From the NCBI RefSeq assembly GCF_004770765.1, contig NZ_RQFK01000009.1:124001-188000 (forward strand): a stretch of DNA of 64,000 bases. The letters are read 5' to 3'. The position numbers and the translations under genes are program-made. The stretch is from Leptospira noumeaensis. Its GTDB lineage: Bacteria; Spirochaetota; Leptospiria; Leptospirales; Leptospiraceae. Below, one piece after another: positions 26,958 to 35,898 of the stretch. The notes below the pieces were generated by a model that was not told the origin of the DNA, did no database searches, and worked only from the letters and a program-made list of their open reading frames with translations. Position 1 is the first letter of the stretch; every line of letters begins with the position of its first letter.

Positions 26958-28639
26958 AAATCAATTTTTTGTAACAATTGAAAATTGATAAATAGAATAG
27001 GATTTGGATCGTTTTCTTTTTCCGAATAACTTACGTTGAGTGATATAAACGGACTCACCCATTTGAGTTTGATGATTTCCTGTCTGTCGGTTAAGTTGAT
27101 ATTAAAATCGGTGGCGTAGGTCCAGTTTTCAAACCAAGCTCTTGTTTTGGGTTGGCCTTCTCTAAAAATTCCACTTAACTCTAGTAAATTTCCGGTTCCA
27201 ATGGGGATTGCCAATTTCCCTTCCCATTGCCCTCCGTTTTCTCTGGATTCAAAGCCTATTGAGACTATAGCTTTTTCTTTTCTCCATTCATAAAATGCAG
27301 CTCTTCCTATCTCATTCCACTGGTAGTTTCCTGATTCATTGTATTCTCTATATCTATAAATTAAATTTCCCCATTCACTGACAAAACAGGGAAAAAATCC
27401 TGACCTTCCACTTTCATACCGGTGCCCTTCTATAGAACTTAAGAACTCAGATCCAACCAAGTGTTGGAAACTCATTCTTGTATAACCTAAGGTTTGTGGG
27501 ATTTGTGGTCTTACTTCTTCCGGTGATACCATCCCATAGAGTAAAGGTGAATCTCGGTATACGGTAGCATCCAAAAAAAAGTTTTTTTCTGTGGATTCTG
27601 ATTTTAAATAAACAAATCCAACGGATTCTTTTTTGTTGAATATGGATTCGGATTGGATTCTATGTGAACCTAAGTTCTGTGGATTCCAAACATCATTCAC
27701 ATACAAACTGGATTTGTTATCTCCTCCCGACCAAACTCCCGAATAGGATTTGTTTGGTGACACAAAATAAACCCCCGGGTATTTAGAAAATGAATCGGCA
27801 TGATAAATTCCAAATTCATATTCCTTACTATCATATAACAATCGGTAGCCTAGAAAATTGGAAAACAAAATGGGTTGGGGGAGGGGAGATCCTGTTCGTT
27901 CCAATTGTGAATAAAAGTTTGGATCTTTGGCAAAATAAAAATGGGGAATGGGTTTATACCTGTTCCCTGAAGTGAATCGGAATTGTTGGAAAGTTAGGTT
28001 TGTCCCGTAAGAAAAATCTTCATCTCGTTTTTCTAAGATCCAAATCTGTCCTTTGGCCCGTCCGCCGAGATAAACTGAGGAGTGATTTTTTTCTTTGGCG
28101 GGTAAATACCGGACATCTAGGTTTTGGTAACTCATTCCAAAAAAAAGTTCCAATGGCGGATCGTTCGTGTTTTTCGAAAATGGTGGATTCCCTTTTGTAT
28201 CCTTTGGTGGAGAATTCTGGGAATGGTTTTGGTTTTTATTTGTTTTTGAGCCAAACGGAAACTTGGAATTTCTTTTTTCGGTGAATGAAGGTTTGTCTGG
28301 ATAAAGGGAAATTTGTTTTTGTTTCCAAACCTTAGAAACAAGAGCCGCATCCTTTCCTTGGAGAGATTTTTTCCATTTTAAAAAATTTTCAGGTGGTTGT
28401 TTGGCTTTTTCTTTCCAGGCAGCGGCCAGATGGGGAGGAAATCCTGCCGCTAAAAGTTCTGTGACGGAAACTTGGTCAGGCTTTTTTTCTACAGCATACA
28501 AAGTCTGTACGAGACAAATCCACAAAATTACCCCAATTTTCTGCCAATCCACCAGGATGGAGGTCTGAAATTTTGTTTTTTTGCCCTCAATCCAGTTGCT
28601 TTTTTTGGAAAAGGGACATATTCTAATCCTCCCATTCAA
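26954..28639 (-). CDS. Putative outer-membrane protein with N-terminal helical domain
   Basis: A 561-residue product with a hydrophobic segment at ~33-48 (IGVILWICLVQTLYA) that would work as a signal peptide if translation begins at the GTG codon around residue 30 rather than at the ATG at 28639. After it comes a short helical domain (VSVTELLAAGFPPHLAAAWKE...), a Ser/Asn/Lys-rich linker, and ~390 residues of amphipathic strands rich in Tyr/Phe/Trp, ending FQLLQKIDF with a terminal Phe. This architecture suggests a barrel with a periplasmic helical domain. No family recognised. Confidence 0.55.
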   Translation of the reverse strand: MNGRIRICPFSKKSNWIEGKKTKFQTSILVDWQKIGVILWICLVQTLYAVEKKPDQVSVTELLAAGFPPHLAAAWKEKAKQPPENFLKWKKSLQGKDAALVSKVWKQKQISLYPDKPSFTEKRNSKFPFGSKTNKNQNHSQNSPPKDTKGNPPFSKNTNDPPLELFFGMSYQNLDVRYLPAKEKNHSSVYLGGRAKGQIWILEKRDEDFSYGTNLTFQQFRFTSGNRYKPIPHFYFAKDPNFYSQLERTGSPLPQPILFSNFLGYRLLYDSKEYEFGIYHADSFSKYPGVYFVSPNKSYSGVWSGGDNKSSLYVNDVWNPQNLGSHRIQSESIFNKKESVGFVYLKSESTEKNFFLDATVYRDSPLLYGMVSPEEVRPQIPQTLGYTRMSFQHLVGSEFLSSIEGHRYESGRSGFFPCFVSEWGNLIYRYREYNESGNYQWNEIGRAAFYEWRKEKAIVSIGFESRENGGQWEGKLAIPIGTGNLLELSGIFREGQPKTRAWFENWTYATDFNINLTDRQEIIKLKWVSPFISLNVSYSEKENDPNPILFINFQLLQKIDF

Positions 28640-28725
28640 AAAAAATACGCTTGGGTGCGGGTTTTGTCCCAGGGGAATGCTAAATTTATATATAGAAACC
28701 GATAAAAACGTGAAAAAAATATTGA

Positions 28726-28746
28726 CTTAACTTCTCAAATGTTAAG
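28726..28746. promoter_or_regulatory. Dyad overlapping a TTGACT hexamer upstream of the small ORF
   Basis: CTTAAC (28726-28731) and GTTAAG (28741-28746) form a perfect 6-bp dyad with a 9-bp spacer. A TTGACT hexamer (28722-28727) overlaps its left arm, as an operator overlapping a -35 box would. No good -10 is found at 16-18 bp, so the promoter itself is uncertain. Confidence 0.4.
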
Positions 28747-28828
28747 TAGTGTAAACAAGCGTTTAGTATATTATTGGTATTATTTTTTGTTTTATGTCGT
28801 CTAACATGATGACGGGGAGGAAAAACCT

Positions 28829-29044
28829 ATGATCGTTCGATCCATCCAACAACCCGCTTACAACCGCCACAAGGACCAAGGCCTCACAGGGCAAGGTCCG
28901 AAAAAGGGATTTTCCCAGAACCAAACTGGGAAGACCTTTGAAGAGTATTTACTGGAAGCCTTCCAAGGGGAAGTGGTTCAAAAAGGAGAGTGGGTGTCCC
29001 CAAGTCTCTCCGACCTTGGCCAAATGAACCTGAAGAGGATGTAG
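28829..29044 (+). CDS. Small hydrophilic protein upstream of the ABC exporter
   Basis: 71 codons from an ATG preceded by GGGGAGG at ideal spacing, one of the strongest ribosome sites in the window, which is the main reason to believe it is translated. The sequence is polar (QQPAYNRHKDQG, GKTFEEYLLEAFQGEV) with no membrane segment. I recognise no family. It is followed by a hairpin and then the wzm-like gene, so it could be a leader-type ORF or an independent small protein. Confidence 0.6.
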   Translation: MIVRSIQQPAYNRHKDQGLTGQGPKKGFSQNQTGKTFEEYLLEAFQGEVVQKGEWVSPSLSDLGQMNLKRM

Positions 29045-29055
29045 ACCAAAATACT

Positions 29056-29081
29056 GGCTTCTGGTTCTAGAACGAGAAGCC
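29056..29081 (+). promoter_or_regulatory. Long hairpin just upstream of the ABC permease gene
   Basis: GGCTTCT (29056-29062) pairs with AGAAGCC (29075-29081), and inside it GTTC/GAAC (29064-29067 / 29070-29073) pair with one G-G mismatch between the two stems. There is no U-run, so it is not a normal intrinsic terminator. It lies 19 bp before the permease ATG, which has no Shine-Dalgarno. Confidence 0.5.
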
Positions 29082-29100
29082 ATAGGCCGACAATCAAAGT

Positions 29101-29850
29101 ATGGAGAAAGTATCCATACTTTGGGCTCTCGTTCGGCGTGACTATGCACTGCAATATGCAGGATCCTTTTTAGGCATTTCCTGGATGTTTTTGCAGAACT
29201 TAGTGCTCATCAGTATGTACGCACTGGTTTTTCTAGTGCTCAATTTAAAAACCCCCTCCACACAGGAAGACTTCACTGCCTATCTTTTGACAGGGCTTCT
29301 CTATTGGATTCCCATCCAGGAACTTTTGGTGAGAGGCACCGGTATCCTTACGGATAACCGAACTTTGTTAAAACGTTCCAGTCTTGGGATTGATTTATTT
29401 TTATGGATACCGTTTGTCCAATTCCTCATCCATAGCCTTGTTACATCCATCCCTGTTTTTATCTATTTGGCTTATTCAGGGAAATTAAATCTCTCAGGGG
29501 TTGTTCTTGGTTATCTCGTTCTAATTTTGTCCGGATTGTATTTGATGTTACTCTTACACTATCTTTCTCGGTTGAATATTTTATTAAAGGATATTTCACC
29601 TTTGATTCGTTTGGCGAGCCAATTAATTTTCTGGGGAATCCCTGTTTTATATTATCCCACCGGTTATTTAAAAGAGTGGAATGGACTAAATCCATTTACC
29701 ATACCTTTGGATGTATTTCGTAGTTCTGTCATTACTGGTTTCACACCTCAGTTTGATTGGATTCAGATTTTACCATTTTTGTTTTCCTTTTTCCTGATTT
29801 ATTTACTTGCCAAACGTAAATTCCAATCAGTGATTTTGGATCATCTTTAA
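29101..29850 (+). CDS. wzm: ABC-2 type polysaccharide export permease (Wzm-like)
   Basis: 249 residues with about six hydrophobic segments, starting with the cytoplasmic WALVRRDYALQYAGSFLGISW, which matches the N terminus of O-antigen/teichoic-acid ABC permeases (Wzm/TagG). The C-terminal TM pair with FWGIPVLYYPTGYL and GLNPFTIPLDVFRSS is also typical. With the adjacent ATPase it should move a lipid-linked glycan across the inner membrane. It ends 5 bp before the ATPase gene. Confidence 0.9.
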   Translation: MEKVSILWALVRRDYALQYAGSFLGISWMFLQNLVLISMYALVFLVLNLKTPSTQEDFTAYLLTGLLYWIPIQELLVRGTGILTDNRTLLKRSSLGIDLFLWIPFVQFLIHSLVTSIPVFIYLAYSGKLNLSGVVLGYLVLILSGLYLMLLLHYLSRLNILLKDISPLIRLASQLIFWGIPVLYYPTGYLKEWNGLNPFTIPLDVFRSSVITGFTPQFDWIQILPFLFSFFLIYLLAKRKFQSVILDHL

Positions 29851-29855
29851 ATTTC

Positions 29856-31055
29856 ATGGCTTCAGTTGTTTTAGAAAATCTTTCTAAGGACTATCATGGA
29901 TTTTCCAAACCTTGGAAACGAATCTTAACTGGCCTCAGTTTTGGATACTTTGGAATTGATTCTAAATTCACCGCATTACAAAGTTTAAACTTAAAAGTAG
30001 GTTCAGGCGAAATATTAGGAATCATCGGTAGAAATGGGGCCGGTAAATCGACTCTTTTGAAACTGATTACCGGAGTGATCAGAAAAGACAAAGGAAGTCT
30101 CTTTGTTAATGGATCGGTGCGAGCTCTTTTAGAACTCAGTGTTGGTTTTAATCCGGAACTTTCTGGCGAAGAAAATGTTTATTACAATGGACTGGTATGG
30201 GGATACAAACCCAAAGAGATCAGAGAACTAACAGACTCCATATTTGAGTTTGCTGAGTTACAGGATTTTCGTAACACTCCATTAAAAAATTATAGTTCGG
30301 GAATGGCGATGCGACTTGGCTTTAGCCTTGCCACTGCGAAACGACCTGAGATTTTAATTGTAGATGAAGCCTTGGCTGTTGGGGATGCAAGTTTCCAACA
30401 AAAATGCCTAAAAAGAATCAAAGAATTTTCAAACCTTGGATCTTGTATTTTGGTTGTGAGCCATGATCTTGGACTCATCTCCTATTTTTGCACAAGAGTT
30501 ATCCTTTTAAACAAAGGAAATTTGTTATTTGATGGTGGTCCCAAAGAAGCTATTGAAGAATACATGCATGTGTTAGCTGGTAGTTCGGAACCTTCCTCTT
30601 TTTCTCATTCAGAATCCATAAAAGACATTCATATTTTTCTTAAAAATTCGAAAGGATTAGAATCTCGTCATCATTTCCTAGGGGATTTGGCCACACTCCG
30701 AATCGAATTCCAATCTACCAAACAGGTTACAGAAGGAACTATCGGTTTCCATATTGATAGTGAAAAAGGAATTCGAATTTTTGGGACAAACTCCCACCAT
30801 CTGGGAAAACCCAATCTTGTAATTAAAGAAGGCGAACGTTCGGTGGTCGAATTCCAATTCCCCATCCAATTTGCTGAAGGGAAATACAGTTTGGGAGTTT
30901 CCATCCACAAAGGGGAATCCCATCTGGAAGGGAGTTATTTTTGGGGGGAATCGGTTTTGGATTTTGAAGTAGAACGAGGGAAAATCCAAAAATTTGTAGG
31001 TCTTTGCCATCTCCCCACAGAATTTCTCTATACCTCCGAAACCAAATCCGACTAG
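29856..31055 (+). CDS. wzt: ABC exporter ATPase with C-terminal glycan-binding domain (Wzt-like)
   Basis: ATP-binding subunit partnered with the upstream permease. Walker A is GRNGAGKST (residues ~58-66), the signature is NYSSGMAMRLGF, Walker B is EILIVDEALAVGD and the switch His is in VVSHDLGL. Residues ~245-399 form an additional beta-rich domain (GTIGFHIDSEKGIRIFG, FAEGKYSLGVSIHKG), the Wzt-C type that recognises the terminus of the finished O-polysaccharide in characterised systems. So chain-end recognition before export is likely. The sugar structure cannot be predicted. Confidence 0.92.
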   Translation: MASVVLENLSKDYHGFSKPWKRILTGLSFGYFGIDSKFTALQSLNLKVGSGEILGIIGRNGAGKSTLLKLITGVIRKDKGSLFVNGSVRALLELSVGFNPELSGEENVYYNGLVWGYKPKEIRELTDSIFEFAELQDFRNTPLKNYSSGMAMRLGFSLATAKRPEILIVDEALAVGDASFQQKCLKRIKEFSNLGSCILVVSHDLGLISYFCTRVILLNKGNLLFDGGPKEAIEEYMHVLAGSSEPSSFSHSESIKDIHIFLKNSKGLESRHHFLGDLATLRIEFQSTKQVTEGTIGFHIDSEKGIRIFGTNSHHLGKPNLVIKEGERSVVEFQFPIQFAEGKYSLGVSIHKGESHLEGSYFWGESVLDFEVERGKIQKFVGLCHLPTEFLYTSETKSD

Positions 31056-31100
31056 AAAAACAGTTTCCATCAAAGGAAAAATCTAAATTCTGGAAATCCT

Positions 31101-32405
31101 ATGAAAGTTTGTGTGGTCGGAACCGGATATGTAGGCCTTGTTGCAGGTACTTGTTTTGCTGAATATGGAAATGAAGTCATTTGTATTGATAAAGATGAAA
31201 AAAAAATAAGTGATCTCAAACAAGGGATCATTCCTATCTACGAACCAGGACTTTCTGAACTTGTAGAAAGAAATCACAAAGAGGGAAGACTTAAATTTAC
31301 TACTTCCTTAAAAGAAGGTGTCGAAACTTCTGAATTTGTGTTTATCGCAGTTGGCACTCCAACCTCAGATAATGGTTCTGCTGATTTACGATTTGTTTTT
31401 GCCGTAGCAGAAGAAGTTGGTAAAACAATGAATGGTTATAAAATCATTGTAGATAAATCAACGGTTCCCGTGGGAACTGCCGACCAAGTGAAGGCTATTG
31501 TTGCAAAAAACACAAAACACCCGTTTGATGTTGTTTCGAATCCGGAATTTTTAAAAGAAGGTGCGGCCATCGAAGATTTTATGCGACCAGAAAGAGTGGT
31601 GATTGGCGCTGAATCAGAACTAGCGGCTAAAAAAATGAGCGAGCTTTATTCTCCATTTGTTTTGAATGGAAACCCGATCATCACCATGAGCATTCGTTCT
31701 GCGGAACTTACGAAATATGCATGTAACGCTTTCCTTGCGACAAAAATTTCCTTCGTAAACGAAATTGCAAATTTATGTGATGCCGTTGGTGCTAATTACG
31801 ATGACGTTCGAAAAGGAATGGGAACCGATTCAAGAATTGGTCGCCAGTTTTTATACGCGGGGATTGGATACGGTGGATCTTGTTTCCCTAAAGATGTAAG
31901 AGCACTCCTTCGCACAGCAGAGGAAGTAAAAGCTCCAATGCATATCATTCAATCCGTGGAAGATGTAAACGAAAAACAAAAAACTCGTTTGACTGATAAA
32001 ATTTTTGAACACTTTAAATCCACAGATATGAAAGGTAAAACTTTTGGAATCTGGGGTTTGTCATTCAAACCAGGAACAGATGATATGCGTGAAGCTCCAT
32101 CAATTCCGCTCATTTATGAATTACATAAAAATGGTGCCAAAATTCAAGTTTTTGATCCAGCATCTATGGAAACTTCAAAGTATTATTTTGATGGTAAAGT
32201 AGAATATAAAAAGGATGCATATTCAGCTCTACAAGGTGCCGATGCTATGTTACTTTTAACAGAGTGGCGCGAATTTAGAGAACCTGATTTTAACAAAATC
32301 AAAAGCCTTCTTAAAAGCCCTTTGGTGTTTGATGGAAGAAATCAATACAAACCAACTCTAATGAATGAGTTAGGTTTTACCTATTATTCTATCGGAAACA
32401 GATAA
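31101..32405 (+). CDS. ugd: UDP-glucose 6-dehydrogenase
   Basis: Oxidises UDP-glucose to UDP-glucuronate with two NAD+. The Rossmann start KVCVVGTGYVGLVAGTCFAE, the VDKSTVPVGTAD segment and the catalytic Cys in GIGYGGSCFPKDVRAL are all present; 434 residues is typical. GIWGLSFKPGTDDMREAPS marks the C-terminal domain. It follows the wzm-wzt pair by 45 bp, consistent with supplying a uronic-acid sugar for the exported glycan. UDP-ManNAc dehydrogenases are relatives, but the motif set favours Ugd. Confidence 0.94.
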   Translation: MKVCVVGTGYVGLVAGTCFAEYGNEVICIDKDEKKISDLKQGIIPIYEPGLSELVERNHKEGRLKFTTSLKEGVETSEFVFIAVGTPTSDNGSADLRFVFAVAEEVGKTMNGYKIIVDKSTVPVGTADQVKAIVAKNTKHPFDVVSNPEFLKEGAAIEDFMRPERVVIGAESELAAKKMSELYSPFVLNGNPIITMSIRSAELTKYACNAFLATKISFVNEIANLCDAVGANYDDVRKGMGTDSRIGRQFLYAGIGYGGSCFPKDVRALLRTAEEVKAPMHIIQSVEDVNEKQKTRLTDKIFEHFKSTDMKGKTFGIWGLSFKPGTDDMREAPSIPLIYELHKNGAKIQVFDPASMETSKYYFDGKVEYKKDAYSALQGADAMLLLTEWREFREPDFNKIKSLLKSPLVFDGRNQYKPTLMNELGFTYYSIGNR

Positions 32406-32408
32406 TTG

Positions 32409-32454
32409 TTTTAAACCAACCGGATTACCAAACTAGTGTTTGGTTGGTTTAAAA
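32409..32454. terminator. Bidirectional terminator between ugd and the thioredoxin-TPR gene
   Basis: Perfect 13-bp arms TTTTAAACCAACC (32409-32421) and GGTTGGTTTAAAA (32442-32454) flank a loop that contains a second possible stem, ACCAAAC/GTTTGGT. T-runs occur on both strands. It covers the stop codon of the minus-strand gene and lies just after the ugd stop. Confidence 0.75.
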
Positions 32455-33270
32455 ACCTCTCTCAATTTCGGACAAAGCTGCATTGCACATGGATTTGTCC
32501 GAATCAGTTGTTAGTTGGGGTTTAATTTCTAGTAAAACCGATTTAGCTAACTTCGATTCTCCAGCATCTTTTAAAGTTAACCCATAATATAATTTAGCGG
32601 TTGTTTTGTGGGTAGATGAGGGGTAGACTTCTAAAAATTCTTTCCATGAATTGGCTGCGGATTCTTTGGATCCGTGGATGGATTTTGCTAAGTTTAAGTT
32701 AAAATGTGCGTTCTCTTTGATTACGGGTAGGTTTTTAGATTTTTGGACCGCTTCGGTGAATTGGATTTCCGCTTTTTCAAAGTCTTTTTTTTGGAAATAG
32801 ATTAAACCCAATCGAAAATGGATGTCTGGACTATTTACATTTCGCCTAAGTTCTGTTTTGAGGTACGATTCTATATTTTGTTCTTGGAGAATTCTTTTGG
32901 ATATTCCTAGAATGTCTTCTTTGGTTGCCAGTCCCGAAATCTTTGTTACATAGTTTCCATCCCCATCTAGAAAAAGAATTGTGGGGTATCCTTCGATATT
33001 GTATTTTTTTCGAAAGTTGGGGAATTCTTCACCATCTAACCGAACTCTGACGAAGTTATCTAAAATCCGGCTGACTTCTGGATCGGGAAAAATTTCCTTT
33101 TCTAAAACCAAACAGTAAGTGCACCAATCGGCAAAAACATCTACGATGATAAATTTTTTGTCTTGTTTTGCCGTTTCGAAACCTTTTTGGATGGATCCGC
33201 CCCAGGGAGACTCGGAAAACAAGGCAGTAGTGAAAAGAAGGAAAAAAAGTGGAAAAAACTTACGCACCAT
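32449..33270 (-). CDS. Exported thioredoxin-fold protein with TPR tail
   Basis: A signal peptide (VRKFFPLFFLLFTTALFS) precedes a thioredoxin-like domain with the redox motif ADWCTYCLVLEKEIF, resembling the C-terminal domain of DsbD and thioredoxin_7 proteins, and a cis-Pro in EGYPTILFLD. From ~140 onward TPR-like helices follow (FRLGLIYFQKKDFEKAEIQFTEAV, KLYYGLTLKDAGESKLA). It is likely a periplasmic disulfide reductase or isomerase that docks a partner through the TPRs. An in-frame GTG lies one codon upstream (33273); the ATG at 33270 is used. Confidence 0.85.
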   Translation of the reverse strand: MVRKFFPLFFLLFTTALFSESPWGGSIQKGFETAKQDKKFIIVDVFADWCTYCLVLEKEIFPDPEVSRILDNFVRVRLDGEEFPNFRKKYNIEGYPTILFLDGDGNYVTKISGLATKEDILGISKRILQEQNIESYLKTELRRNVNSPDIHFRLGLIYFQKKDFEKAEIQFTEAVQKSKNLPVIKENAHFNLNLAKSIHGSKESAANSWKEFLEVYPSSTHKTTAKLYYGLTLKDAGESKLAKSVLLEIKPQLTTDSDKSMCNAALSEIERGF

Positions 33271-33367
33271 CACTTAAATCTTAATGTTATTCCTTTGTTT
33301 TGAATAGTCAATTTTCGCTTTTTCGAAATGGATTGGCCCTTTTCCATGGTCGATAGAAGGTCAAATT

Positions 33368-33646
33368 ATGGAATTTTTACTGAAATTGGAAGAGTTACTC
33401 CGCAAACGTAAGGAAGAATTGCCTGAAAAGTCTTATACTGCAGAACTCTTTCGTGACGGGGTTGACCGCATCCTAAAAAAAATTGGCGAAGAAGCAGGTG
33501 AAGTCATCATTGCTGCGAAAAATCCCAATGAAAAAGAATTGGTTCACGAAATTGCCGACTTAATCTTTCATTTAGAAGTTCTTATGGTAGAAAAAGGAAT
33601 TAGTCTTTCTACCATCGCCAAAGAATTAGAAAAACGCCACAGTTAA
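33368..33646 (+). CDS. hisE: Phosphoribosyl-ATP pyrophosphatase
   Basis: Second step of histidine synthesis: hydrolysis of PR-ATP to PR-AMP. The 92-residue, all-helical protein has the metal-binding helix pattern [16 protein letters not shown] and [17 protein letters not shown] characteristic of HisE within the MazG-like superfamily. A GAAGG at good spacing precedes the ATG. No other his gene is adjacent, so it stands apart from the remaining pathway. It is followed 27 bp later by lpxK. Confidence 0.92.
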   Translation: MEFLLKLEELLRKRKEELPEKSYTAELFRDGVDRILKKIGEEAGEVIIAAKNPNEKELVHEIADLIFHLEVLMVEKGISLSTIAKELEKRHS

Positions 33647-33673
33647 TCTAATGGTTTCCCAATGGAAACTTAA

Positions 33674-34762
33674 ATGAAGTTATTACTCTATTTGTTTTAT
33701 CCTCTGAGTTTGTTGTACCAGTTTTTATTTTGGTGGCAACAGAAAGAGACAACCTCCTTTACTTTACCCAATGTTCTCGTCATCAGTGTGGGAAATTTAA
33801 CTGTAGGGGGGACAGGTAAAACTCCTTTTGTCCAATATCTGGTAAGGTTTTTCAAACAAACTTGCCCAGGTTATGCGATAACAATTTTGTCTCGTGGTTA
33901 TAAAGCAGAAAAAAGTAAAGAAGGGGCCATTCTTACCGATGGCCGCTCTCCGAATTTATATGGGGATGAACCAAGCCAACACAAAGAAATGTTTCCTGAC
34001 GTACAAGTGATCATTGGTAGAAATAGAAAAAAATCATTTCTTTTGCACAACCAAATCCAATCAAAAAAACATATTGTGATTTTAGATGATGGTTTCCAAC
34101 ACAAGGCCTTACACCGCGATTTCGATTTTGTATTACTTGATGCAAACTCTCCCTTAGGGAATGGATTTACCTTACCTCTTGGTTTGTTAAGAGAACCGGC
34201 CGATCATATCAAAAGAGCCAATGCGATTCTATTTACCAAAATCACGAATCAAAACAAAACGGGTTTACTAAAATATAATTCTGAATTGAAAAAAATAGTT
34301 CCTCATGTTCCGATTTATTTTTCTCAGTTTGAATCCTCTGTGGTAGAATTACAAATCCACAATGATTTAGAACAAATTCCATTCATCCCGCAATTGGACT
34401 CCCAATACTTTTTAGTCACAGGGGTAGGCAATCCCAAACATGTTTATGAAACAGCAAAAACTACTTTGTTAACGGATTCCATTCGAACAAAATTTTTTCC
34501 TGATCATTTTGAATTTAATGAATCTGTATTGTCTTCTTTATCAAAAGAAATTTTGCCTGATGAAATATTGGTTACTACGGAGAAAGATTGGATCAAATTA
34601 CGAACACATAAAGATTTCCAGGAAGACCTTAAGAGAAAAAAAACGAAGGTGTTACTTTTACTCATCCAAGTCTCAGTCACAGAAGAAAATCAGTTGAAGT
34701 CTATGTTAGCTGGTCTCGTTTCCACATACGAAGTAAAAAACGATCTGGTTTCAAAGACTTAA
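33674..34762 (+). CDS. lpxK: Tetraacyldisaccharide 4'-kinase (lipid A synthesis)
   Basis: Inner-membrane kinase that phosphorylates the 4' position of the lipid A precursor. An N-terminal membrane helix (LLLYLFYPLSLLYQFLFWW) precedes the P-loop VGNLTVGGTGKTPF, SRGYKAEKS, GDEPSQHKEMF, RKKSFLL and the catalytic-region ILDDGFQHKALHRD. 362 residues is typical. The last 62 bp overlap the 3' end of the convergent mnmC-type gene. Confidence 0.94.
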   Translation: MKLLLYLFYPLSLLYQFLFWWQQKETTSFTLPNVLVISVGNLTVGGTGKTPFVQYLVRFFKQTCPGYAITILSRGYKAEKSKEGAILTDGRSPNLYGDEPSQHKEMFPDVQVIIGRNRKKSFLLHNQIQSKKHIVILDDGFQHKALHRDFDFVLLDANSPLGNGFTLPLGLLREPADHIKRANAILFTKITNQNKTGLLKYNSELKKIVPHVPIYFSQFESSVVELQIHNDLEQIPFIPQLDSQYFLVTGVGNPKHVYETAKTTLLTDSIRTKFFPDHFEFNESVLSSLSKEILPDEILVTTEKDWIKLRTHKDFQEDLKRKKTKVLLLLIQVSVTEENQLKSMLAGLVSTYEVKNDLVSKT

Positions 34763-35891
34763 AAATCCTTTCCTGCACAACATCCGGTTCTGAAAACATG
34801 GAAGAGACTAAAATCTCTGCGGCAAATAAAGAGTGGGTGAGACCCCTTGATCCAAGTCCGTTGAGTATTCCCACATTTTCAAAATAAGGGATTTTCATTT
34901 GTTTCCCATCTTTTTTCAGTAAATTTTGGTATTTGATTGTGAGATCTATTTTGGAAATATCTGGCAATTTCCCAAGCACTGGGCCACGATCCTGTGATTG
35001 TGTTCTATAACTGACTCTCGTTGGCAACAAGCGAGCGTTAGGTAGATTCCAATCTGCAACAAGTGTTGGTAATTTTTGAACCATTTCCTTCCAAAGAGTT
35101 TCAGATTCTTGCGGTCTTGGTTCCTCTTCCAGTTTGAACTCGTCATAGCTGGCCCCTAAAACTTGGTAACCTTGGATGGGTGCTGTGATGTAATCTCCAT
35201 ATAAAATTCCATGTCTATTTGTTTGGTTTTGTTTGGGGATCTGTAAGATCTGTCCTCGAACTTTTTTTAAAGGCAACCATTTGGAATTTGGATCCTCCGC
35301 AAATTGATACCCTTGGCTTAAAAAAAGATAATCACAATAAAGTTCACCATCCGTTGTTTGGCAAAGGATCTTTCCATTTTCAGATTGTTGCCACTTAGTT
35401 AACTGACAGTTGAATTTTGTTTCCGGGTTCGCTAAAATTAATATTTGTTTGGTAAGGTCTTTCGGAGATAAAGATTTTCCTTTTGGAAAAAAAAGGGATC
35501 TGATGCCAGAGACCGGTTCTAAACTTTCTTCTGCTATATGATTTAAAATTTGATGAGAGCGGAGGGCATGGGAATAACGATCATAAGACTCGTCCTTTTC
35601 TAAAAGGAAATAAATTCCATCTACATGGGGAACTAGTGATTCTAAACCTAAATCCTCCCAAATGGATAAAAAATACATAAATGCTTGTAGAGAAAATTCC
35701 GATTCAGCTGTTTTGTGTTTTGTGAGGAAAGGGTAAACAACACCTATCGGATTTCCACTGGCGTGTTTTGCAGGTTCCGATTCGGAATCAATTAAAATGG
35801 TTTGTATATTTCTTTTTTTTAGAGCAAGGCAAATACTAACACCCGCAATCCCTGCTCCAACAACGATGGCAGTTCTCTCTTTTTTCTTCAT
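34701..35891 (-). CDS. mnmC: FAD-dependent cmnm5U34 oxidoreductase (MnmC C-terminal half) as a separate protein
   Basis: Removes the carboxymethyl group from cmnm5(s2)U34 in tRNA to leave nm5U. The N terminus carries the FAD dinucleotide-binding motif IVVGAGIAGVSICLALKK and the MnmC2-type HASGNPIGVVYPFL; near the C terminus GILNGLGSRGLTHSLFAAE is the usual closing FAD motif. The 396 residues correspond to the C-terminal half of the fused E. coli enzyme. The gene starts 7 bp after the methyltransferase-half gene and in a different frame, so the two are truly separate ORFs. Its 3' end overlaps lpxK by 62 bp. Confidence 0.88.
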   Translation of the reverse strand: MKKKERTAIVVGAGIAGVSICLALKKRNIQTILIDSESEPAKHASGNPIGVVYPFLTKHKTAESEFSLQAFMYFLSIWEDLGLESLVPHVDGIYFLLEKDESYDRYSHALRSHQILNHIAEESLEPVSGIRSLFFPKGKSLSPKDLTKQILILANPETKFNCQLTKWQQSENGKILCQTTDGELYCDYLFLSQGYQFAEDPNSKWLPLKKVRGQILQIPKQNQTNRHGILYGDYITAPIQGYQVLGASYDEFKLEEEPRPQESETLWKEMVQKLPTLVADWNLPNARLLPTRVSYRTQSQDRGPVLGKLPDISKIDLTIKYQNLLKKDGKQMKIPYFENVGILNGLGSRGLTHSLFAAEILVSSMFSEPDVVQERIFKSLKPDRFLLRMWKRDQLT

Positions 35892-35898
35892 TTGGATT

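Noticed and set aside
35892..35898. A frameshift that would make mnmD and mnmC one broken fused gene
   Set aside because: Both ORFs have their own normal termini, and there is a stop, a 7-bp gap and a start; two intact genes is the simpler reading, though resequencing would settle it.
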